This document shows positions 7,526 to 11,743 of a DNA stretch of 11,743 bases, piece by piece (the stretch's first letter is position 1; each line of letters starts with the position of its first letter). The DNA is taken from assembly GCA_002439285.1 (NCBI GenBank), contig DJTQ01000266.1:1-11743 (forward strand). The letters are read 5' to 3'. Below the pieces are notes generated by a model that was not told the DNA's origin, ran no database searches, and saw nothing but the letters and a program-made list of their open reading frames with translations. The stretch is from Paenibacillaceae bacterium UBA6304 (GTDB taxonomy: Bacteria > Bacillota > Bacilli > Paenibacillales > Paenibacillaceae). Position numbers and translations under genes: made by a program.

Positions 7526-9115
7526 TTATTCAAAAACGAGCTGCTGGGCTTTGTTGATTTCCGCCAGCTTGGTCAGTTCGTCAAGCACTTCCTTAGGCGT
7601 TTCCTTATCGACGGTAAGGACCATGATCGCTTCCCCGCCGACGATTTTTCGGCCAACCTGCATCGAAGCGATGTTAACCTCGTTCTTGCCGAGCAAAGTA
7701 CCTACGCTGCCGATAATACCTGGTTTGTCGTTGTGCGAGATGAAGATGAGATGTCCTTCCGGAGCGATATCCACCGGGAATTTATCAATTTGCACGACAC
7801 GTGCGCCATACCCGTTCAGCAGGGTACCTGCGATGCGGCGTTCTGCGCCGTCCTGGGTTTTGAGCGACACGCTGATCAAGTTGGTAAAGCCTTTAGTTGC
7901 CGAAGCTTGGGATACAACGACATTTACGTCGCGGGCTTTGGCAAGGTGCATCGAATTGACGATGTTGACATCATTTCCGAAATGACGCGAAAGTACGCCT
8001 TTCATGATATAACGAGTCAGCGGCTGTGTATCCACTTCCGCCAGGTCGCCAGCGTAATCGACATGAATTTCACTAACAGCCACTTCATTGAGCTGAGCCG
8101 CAAAAGCGCCGATCTTCTCGCCGAGTTCGAAGTAAGGCTGAAGCTTATTCATGACGCTTGGAGCTACCGGAGGCATATTTACGGCGTTCTTGAACGGTTC
8201 ATTACGCAAGATATGCAGTACTTGTTCCGAAACGTCGATTGCTACGTTTTCTTGCGCTTCGATCGTGGAGGCGCCAAGGTGAGGCGTCACGATGATTTTC
8301 GGATTGTTCAGGAATGGATGATCCGCTTCAGGCGGTTCCTTCTCAAATACATCGAACGCGGCTCCGGCCACGATCCCTTGATCGATCGCTTCGACAAGCG
8401 CCATTTCGTCGACTACACCGCCGCGGGCGCAGTTAATAATGCGCATGTCTTTCTTCATGACTTCAAATTGAGGACGCGAAATCATATGCTTCGTTTCCGG
8501 TGTCAGCGGCGTATGGATGGTCATGAAATCCGCATTCCGGACGATGTCATCCACTGAGGCCAATGTAATCCCAAGCTTCTCGGCACGCTCTTCGGTCAGG
8601 AATGGATCGTAGCCGAGAATTTCCATGCCGAAAGCCTTTGCGCGCTTGGCGACTTCGCTGCCGATCCGTCCCATACCCAGGACGCCCAGCGTCTTGTTCC
8701 GTAGCTCCACGCCAAGGAACTTGCGGTCCCATGTTCCTTGAATCGTCTTGGCGTAGGCTTGTGGAATATGGCGGGCCAAGGCCATCATCATGGCGAAAGC
8801 ATGTTCACAAGTCGTAATCGTGTTGCCGTCAGGGGCGTTGATGACGACAATCCCGCGTTTGGTAGCAGCTTCAAGATTGATGTTGTCGACGCCGACGCCG
8901 GCGCGGCCGATGACTTTCAGGTTCTTGCCGGCTTCCATGATTTTCTCGGTAACTTTGGTCTGGCTGCGGACGAGCAGGCCGTCGTATTCGCCGATGATCC
9001 CTACGAGTTCATCCTCGCTTAGTCCTGTCTTTTTCTCTACAACGACGTCGCTTGCGTCCATGAGCTGCTGAATCCCCATGTCGCTGATTGGGTCCGATAC
9101 TAATACTTTAAACAT
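7526..9115 (-). CDS. serA: D-3-phosphoglycerate dehydrogenase (type I, ACT-domain)
   Basis: SerA oxidises 3-phosphoglycerate to 3-phosphohydroxypyruvate with NAD+, the first step of serine synthesis in the cytoplasm. The 529 residues match the long Bacillus-type enzyme (about 525). N- and C-terminal parts of the substrate/catalytic domain flank a Rossmann fold with GMGRIG (G147, G149, G152) and D170. Catalytic residues are R231 ([11 protein letters not shown]), E260 (FEKEPP) and H279 (VTPHLGAST). An intervening substrate-binding domain (about 320-450) precedes a C-terminal ACT domain (about 456-529, [12 protein letters not shown]), the usual serine-feedback module. Start ATG (9115-9113) has AGGAGGT (9130-9124) 8 bases upstream. 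Expression is probably controlled by the T-box leader at 9592-9314 and a sigma-A promoter at 9627-9599. The gene converges on resE with a shared terminator. Confidence 0.97.
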   Translation of the reverse strand: MFKVLVSDPISDMGIQQLMDASDVVVEKKTGLSEDELVGIIGEYDGLLVRSQTKVTEKIMEAGKNLKVIGRAGVGVDNINLEAATKRGIVVINAPDGNTITTCEHAFAMMMALARHIPQAYAKTIQGTWDRKFLGVELRNKTLGVLGMGRIGSEVAKRAKAFGMEILGYDPFLTEERAEKLGITLASVDDIVRNADFMTIHTPLTPETKHMISRPQFEVMKKDMRIINCARGGVVDEMALVEAIDQGIVAGAAFDVFEKEPPEADHPFLNNPKIIVTPHLGASTIEAQENVAIDVSEQVLHILRNEPFKNAVNMPPVAPSVMNKLQPYFELGEKIGAFAAQLNEVAVSEIHVDYAGDLAEVDTQPLTRYIMKGVLSRHFGNDVNIVNSMHLAKARDVNVVVSQASATKGFTNLISVSLKTQDGAERRIAGTLLNGYGARVVQIDKFPVDIAPEGHLIFISHNDKPGIIGSVGTLLGKNEVNIASMQVGRKIVGGEAIMVLTVDKETPKEVLDELTKLAEINKAQQLVFE

Positions 9116-9310
9116 GATTTCAAACCTCCTGATTTGTCTTTTTTATAGGATTGCTTCTTAGGAAATGTCGGGCTGCACGCAGCCGCCGTCACACCCCTAG
9201 GAGCATTACCATACTCAGTCGCTTTTCTTCGTTACCGTTATACTGTGTCAAAGGATGGCGATATAAGAGGGCCACCACTGGTAACTTAATCTCGTTGTAG
9301 GGTTGCAGGC
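9116..9310 (-). other. serA 5' leader between the T-box terminator and the start codon
   Basis: About 195 transcribed bases separate the attenuator from serA. I see no coding frame here. The only clear elements are the serA ribosome site (9130-9124) and a small hairpin, GGCTG/CAGCC at 9171-9175 and 9180-9184, without a T-run. A TTGACA on the minus strand (9251-9246) has no -10 at a suitable distance. Confidence 0.5.
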
Positions 9311-9313
9311 AAT

Positions 9314-9360
9314 AAAAAAACTCCCAATCCGCATACTACTGCCGTAGTAAGGGACGAGAG
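9314..9360 (-). terminator. T-box-controlled terminator ahead of serA
   Basis: The outer strands CTCTCGTCC and GGATTGGGAG pair imperfectly around the perfect inner stem TACTAC-GGCA-GTAGTA. Seven T follow at 9320-9314. Its 5' strand contains the CGTCCCT that the antiterminator needs, so the two folds exclude each other. Confidence 0.88.
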
Positions 9361-9592
9361 TTGTTCGTGGTACCACCCTAATTCACTGCGCCTTTGCGGG
9401 TGCAGCCTCATTGTCAAAATGACGGAATGATAACGGAATTCTTCCGACTGCGCCTACGACTTGCTAACAGGTTCGACGCAGTGACTCAGGAGCGCTAAAG
9501 TTGTCGTTCCACTGCCGGTTCTCAGCACCACCGGCTCTCTGGGAGCTTCCGGACGACTTTGTTTCCTTCAAAGTTTTTTGCGAAATCTAATT
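9314..9592 (-). promoter_or_regulatory. T-box leader (serine) controlling serA
   Basis: A full-length T-box riboswitch reads from about 9592 down to 9314. Stem I spans 9582-9477 (CGCA with TGCG at its base). It carries AGAGAG (9540-9535) and an apical GCCGG/CCGGC hairpin with a GGTGGTGCTGAGA-type loop. The likely specifier is AGC, a serine codon, at 9496-9494, six bases before the conserved GAG. CCGTTATC lies in the Stem II region. Stem III is at 9405-9386 (CTGC/GCAG). The T-box AGGGTGGTACCACG is at 9379-9366. The antiterminator pairs AGGG and ACG with CGT and CCCT around the bulge UGGU. The competing terminator (9360-9321) holds an inner TACTAC/GTAGTA hairpin and ends in seven T (9320-9314). 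Uncharged tRNA-Ser binding should let transcription enter serA. Confidence 0.93.
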
Positions 9593-9598
9593 TTTCAT

Positions 9599-9627
9599 AA
9601 TGTATCATGACGCGTTAGAGGTGTCAA
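9599..9627 (-). promoter_or_regulatory. Sigma-A promoter of serA
   Basis: On the minus strand a perfect TTGACA (9627-9622) is followed after 17 bases by TACATT (9604-9599), preceded by TGA, an extended -10 (TGn). Transcription would begin near 9592, about 10 bases before T-box Stem I, which fits the usual short distance. Confidence 0.82.
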
Positions 9628-9775
9628 TACTATTTCGTTCCAGGTGTTGGGAGCGTAGGGAGCGGCCTTGAATCCGATCGTTTTTTTGGGTATGATTTTA
9701 ATAATGTCGAATTTTAGCTCATTCCCGAACAAACCAAGTGTTTTTATGCCCATTCTTATGCTGTTGGCTAACTGA

Positions 9776-9803
9776 TTGACTTATCGACTTCGATATCTAT
9801 TTT
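9776..9803 (+). promoter_or_regulatory. Candidate promoter for the CPBP operon
   Basis: TTGACT (9776-9781) and TATTTT (9798-9803) are 16 bases apart and lie 23 bases before the CPBP start. The -10 matches only four of six consensus positions. The rest of the stretch 9628-9775 shows an A/T-rich segment and a run of seven T (9680-9686) with no convincing hairpin before it. Confidence 0.5.
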
Positions 9804-9826
9804 AAAAGACAGGGTTTGAGAAAACT

Positions 9827-10420
9827 ATGAAAAAATTCAAATTCGGCAATGTGAAGATCCAGAAAGTGGACCCCTCTCAACTTGATGATCGTTTGCTATT
9901 AATCAATCTTTATTTTACCCAAGGATTGGCTCTAATTGTCAGTCTAATTATTCTATTCTTCCAGAGAAGAAACCCTTTTGTAGTACTGAAACTTCCCGAG
10001 TCTCCGGAGTTTCTTTATTGGGGTGCCGGGCTTGCCGTCTGCATGCTGCTTATCGACATGTTGCTGTCCAAATTCGTCCTCGAGGAAGCGCTGGATGACG
10101 GGGGAATCAACACCAAGCTGTTCGAAAACCGTCCCGTTTGGCATATCGTTGTGATCGCGCTAGTTGTATCGATATGCGAGGAATTGTTGTTCCGCGGTGC
10201 GATTCAGCACGGTTTGGGACCTTATTGGACCAGTATCTTATTTGCGGCGATTCATATCCGTTATCTGAAGCATTGGATCCCGACGGGCTGGGTGTTTGCC
10301 AGCAGCTACGGGCTTGGCTTTATCTACGTGCAGACGGGGACGCTGTGGGCCCCGATTGTCTGTCATTTTCTCATCGACCTCATCTCAGGACTAGCTATCA
10401 AATATCGGAGGGAAACATGA
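9827..10420 (+). CDS. CPBP-family intramembrane metalloprotease (CAAX protease/Abi type)
   Basis: This 197-residue membrane protein has hydrophobic segments near 25-46, 63-82, 106-120, 133-145 and 158-190. It carries the three family motifs: EExxxR as E118-E119-R123 (EELLFRG), FxxxH as F139-H143 (FAAIH), and a third histidine H180 followed by D184 (HFLID) where many members have Asn. Members cleave peptides inside the membrane; known roles include bacteriocin immunity and processing of membrane proteins. The substrate here is unknown. The start ATG 9827 has only a weak, distant ribosome site (AGGG at 9811-9814). Its stop overlaps the next gene by ATGA (10417-10420), so the two are translationally coupled. 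It reads divergently from serA; no bacteriocin genes are visible. Confidence 0.87.
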   Translation: MKKFKFGNVKIQKVDPSQLDDRLLLINLYFTQGLALIVSLIILFFQRRNPFVVLKLPESPEFLYWGAGLAVCMLLIDMLLSKFVLEEALDDGGINTKLFENRPVWHIVVIALVVSICEELLFRGAIQHGLGPYWTSILFAAIHIRYLKHWIPTGWVFASSYGLGFIYVQTGTLWAPIVCHFLIDLISGLAIKYRRET

Positions 10421-10842
10421 ACGAAAGATTGAGCAGATTAGAGCGGCATACACGAAAACGCAGTTTAGTTAAAAGGAGTAGAGGAGCGCGAAAAGGAATG
10501 CTCCGGATCGAGACGGCCGAGACAGATACACCTGGTCCTGGAACATCGGAAATGCTAAATCATGAAGTGGCTGAATCGCCGGACAAGAACTCGTTTTCGG
10601 TGGACCACGTGATGCAGCCTTTAAAAATAGCGCCGGAAGATTCCGTTATCGAAAAGTTACCTGATACTTTGGAAGTGGATCTGAGTGAGCTGCCGACGAG
10701 AAGAGAACTATTCCCATCCCATCGAATAAAAATTACCCGGTGGTTCTACAATTCCCTGTTGTTCATATTCATCGCGATCACGGTTTATTTGCTATGGTGG
10801 GGCATCAGCGACTCTCCCTGGGGACAAAGCCACGGTCTTTAA
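10417..10842 (+). CDS. Unrecognised basic protein with one C-terminal membrane segment
   Basis: I do not recognise this 141-residue protein. It starts at ATG 10417, overlapping the CPBP stop, with CGGAGGG (10406-10412) 4 bases upstream. The first 30 residues are very basic (repeated RLSRLERHTRKRS-like Arg/Lys), residues 31-100 are polar, acidic and probably flexible, and residues 109-130 (WFYNSLLFIFIAITVYLLWW) form one membrane segment. About eleven residues follow. This is a tail-anchored or single-pass topology with most of the chain likely in the cytoplasm, by the positive-inside rule. The same frame is open upstream to 10138, but that part lies inside the CPBP gene and has no support as coding. 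Coupling to the protease suggests a partner, regulator or substrate; that is inference. The serS promoter begins only 8 bases after its stop. Confidence 0.75.
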   Translation: MNERLSRLERHTRKRSLVKRSRGARKGMLRIETAETDTPGPGTSEMLNHEVAESPDKNSFSVDHVMQPLKIAPEDSVIEKLPDTLEVDLSELPTRRELFPSHRIKITRWFYNSLLFIFIAITVYLLWWGISDSPWGQSHGL

Positions 10843-10849
10843 ACAAAAG

Positions 10850-10878
10850 TTGATCTAAGATTAACAATGAGATATACT
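10850..10878 (+). promoter_or_regulatory. Sigma-A promoter of the serS T-box transcript
   Basis: TTGATC (10850-10855) and TATACT (10873-10878) are 17 bases apart, a good vegetative promoter. Transcription would start near 10885, just before the first leader helix. The -35 lies 8 bases after the preceding stop, with no terminator between. Confidence 0.8.
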
Positions 10879-10885
10879 GTGTTAA

Positions 10886-11097
10886 ATTTAAAATTCGTAA
10901 AATATGCCGATGAAGAGCATCCAACTCGGAGGCGTTTTCGCCAAGAAAATCGTAACTGAATTTTCTAAGTCTACCGGCCCGCCCGTTATCGCGGAACCAA
11001 GTGATTGCAGCAGCTCCAGAGCGCTGCAATAAGTTGGGTGGCACCGCGAGCAGAGCGCTCCTCGTCCCAAGGATGAGGGCGCTCTTTGTGTTTTTTT
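10886..11097 (+). promoter_or_regulatory. T-box leader with atypical short 5' part, controlling serS
   Basis: The 3' half is a clear T-box. Stem III is ATTGCAGC (11004-11011) with GCTGCAAT (11023-11030). The T-box GGGTGGCACCGCG is at 11036-11048. The antiterminator pairs TTGGG (11034-11038) and GCG (11046-11048) with CGT (11063-11065) and CCCAA (11066-11070) around the bulge UGGC. CCCGTTATC (10982-10990) marks the Stem II region. The 5' half is unusual: the likely basal helix AAAATTC (10890-10896) with GAATTTT (10958-10964) encloses only 61 bases, and I see neither AGAGAG nor a GGUUGGUG-type apical loop. A GGCG-TTTT-CGCC hairpin sits at 10931-10942. The specifier is uncertain: UCG at 10950-10952 lies about where expected, but AGC and UCC also occur. 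UGGC fits the GCCA end of tRNA-Ser. Confidence 0.85.
11052..11097 (+). terminator. T-box-controlled terminator ahead of serS
   Basis: AGAGCGC (11052-11058) pairs with GCGCTCT (11079-11085), and the stem continues through TCCTCGTCC with GGATGAGG apart from one bulged C, around a CAA loop. Seven T occur at 11091-11097 after a short T/G stretch. Its 5' strand includes the CGTCCCAA used by the antiterminator, so the folds compete. Confidence 0.9.
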
Positions 11098-11134
11098 AGA
11101 GGTTAACTGAACTTTAAGAAAAGGAGCGGACGTA

Positions 11135-11743
11135 ATGCTGGATATTCGATGGATTCGCGAAAACGCAACAAAGGTGCAGGAAGCGGCCGATGCAAAAATG
11201 TTGGACGTGTCTGTGAAGGAATTGTTGAAATGGGATGAACGTCGGCGCAAGCTGCTGCAGGAGACGGAGGAGTTACGCAGGGAAAGAAATGAAGGAGCGA
11301 GGCAGGTTGCCAAAGCTGTAGCGGCTGAGGACGGGGAATTACAGACAGAGGCAGTAGCACGTATGAAAATCTCGTTGAAGGAACTGAACGGGCGCTTGGA
11401 AGCTCTAACAGAGAGGCTGGATCATGCGGAGCGGGAATTCAATCGAATGATGCTGCTTGTGCCCAATGTACCCTCGTCTGATACTCCTCACGGGATAAGC
11501 GATGCCGACAATGTGGAACTCCGAAGAGTGGGTAGCCTGCCGGTGTGGGAGTTTGCGGCTAAGGATCATGTGGAGCTTGGTGTTCTGCACGGAATGCTTG
11601 ATATCCCCCGAGGTGTAAAGGTAGCAGGAAGCCGAAGCTACTATCTGAGGGGACCGGGCTTGTTGCTACACAGGGCCGTACAGCAGTTGGCTCTGGATTT
11701 GTTGCTTGAAGCGGGGTTCACTCCGCTCGAAGTACCGTTGCTT
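11135..11743 (+). CDS. serS: Seryl-tRNA synthetase, N-terminal part (truncated by the window)
   Basis: SerRS is a class II synthetase that charges tRNA-Ser. The frame is open from ATG 11135 to the right edge (203 codons), with AAGGAG (11120-11125) 9 bases upstream. Residues 1-10 (MLDIRWIREN) are the family's standard start. About 27-105 form the long antiparallel coiled coil that grips the tRNA long arm, rich in Glu/Arg/Leu. Then come VPNVPSSDTPHG, DNVELRRVG, the H-x-E-L-G-x-L segment and VKVAGSRSYYLRGPG, leading into motif 1 (GFTPLEVPLL). Catalytic motifs 2 and 3 are beyond the edge. Several positions differ from the usual Bacillus enzyme; for example the common GSRF is GSRS here, which raises the possibility of a second, divergent SerRS. 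A T-box leader directly upstream supports control by uncharged tRNA-Ser. Confidence 0.92.
   Translation, partial: MLDIRWIRENATKVQEAADAKMLDVSVKELLKWDERRRKLLQETEELRRERNEGARQVAKAVAAEDGELQTEAVARMKISLKELNGRLEALTERLDHAEREFNRMMLLVPNVPSSDTPHGISDADNVELRRVGSLPVWEFAAKDHVELGVLHGMLDIPRGVKVAGSRSYYLRGPGLLLHRAVQQLALDLLLEAGFTPLEVPLL

Noticed and set aside
7514..8557. A 347-codon open frame on the plus strand
   Set aside because: It lies entirely antisense to serA, whose motifs and ribosome site are unambiguous. The translation has no recognisable domain and there is no promoter or ribosome site for it.
9223..9251. TTGACA on the minus strand as a second serA promoter
   Set aside because: The sequence 17 bases downstream is AGAAAA, with no -10 at any allowed spacing.
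9680..9686. Run of seven T as a terminator between serA promoter and CPBP
   Set aside because: No stable hairpin precedes it on the plus strand.
10138..10416. Upstream in-frame extension of the single-membrane-segment protein
   Set aside because: It overlaps the CPBP gene body in another frame across the catalytic region. The start at 10417 has a good ribosome site and the typical ATGA overlap.

Overview
The window looks like chromosome from a low-to-moderate GC Bacillota, most likely Paenibacillaceae. The evidence is the complete resABCDE order as in Bacillus, Shine-Dalgarno sites of the AGGAGG type, TTG and GTG starts, and two T-box leaders controlling serine genes. I see no CRISPR array, transposase, integrase, tRNA or rRNA.

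Layout. (1) 1-1537: the 3' end of a sugar ABC-transporter solute-binding protein and a LacI-family regulator, closed by an intrinsic terminator. (2) 1554-7458: the plus-strand res operon. ResA (thiol-disulfide oxidoreductase), ResB and ResC (system II heme attachment to apocytochrome c), then ResD and ResE (response regulator and sensor kinase controlling aerobic and anaerobic respiration genes). resB/resC overlap by ATGA and resD/resE abut. An extended -10 element between resC and resD may be a separate resDE promoter. (3) 7429-7458: a bidirectional terminator shared by convergent resE and serA. (4) 9627-7526, minus strand: a sigma-A promoter, a serine T-box attenuator, about 200 nt of further leader, and serA (phosphoglycerate dehydrogenase, first step of serine synthesis). 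(5) 9776-10842, plus strand: a CPBP-family membrane protease translationally coupled to an unrecognised protein with one C-terminal membrane segment. (6) 10850-11743: a promoter, a second T-box leader of unusual architecture, and the first 203 codons of a seryl-tRNA synthetase that runs off the window.

Functionally there are two blocks: cytochrome c maturation with its redox two-component system, and a serine block in which synthesis (serA) and charging (serS) each appear to be controlled by uncharged tRNA-Ser. The points most worth a second look are the short, non-canonical T-box before serS, the divergent look of that synthetase (possibly a second copy), the different T-box bulges in the two leaders, a ResE kinase with almost no extracytoplasmic sensor loop, and the CPBP/single-membrane-segment pair between the two serine units. 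I did not find a clear-cut undescribed system; these are leads.
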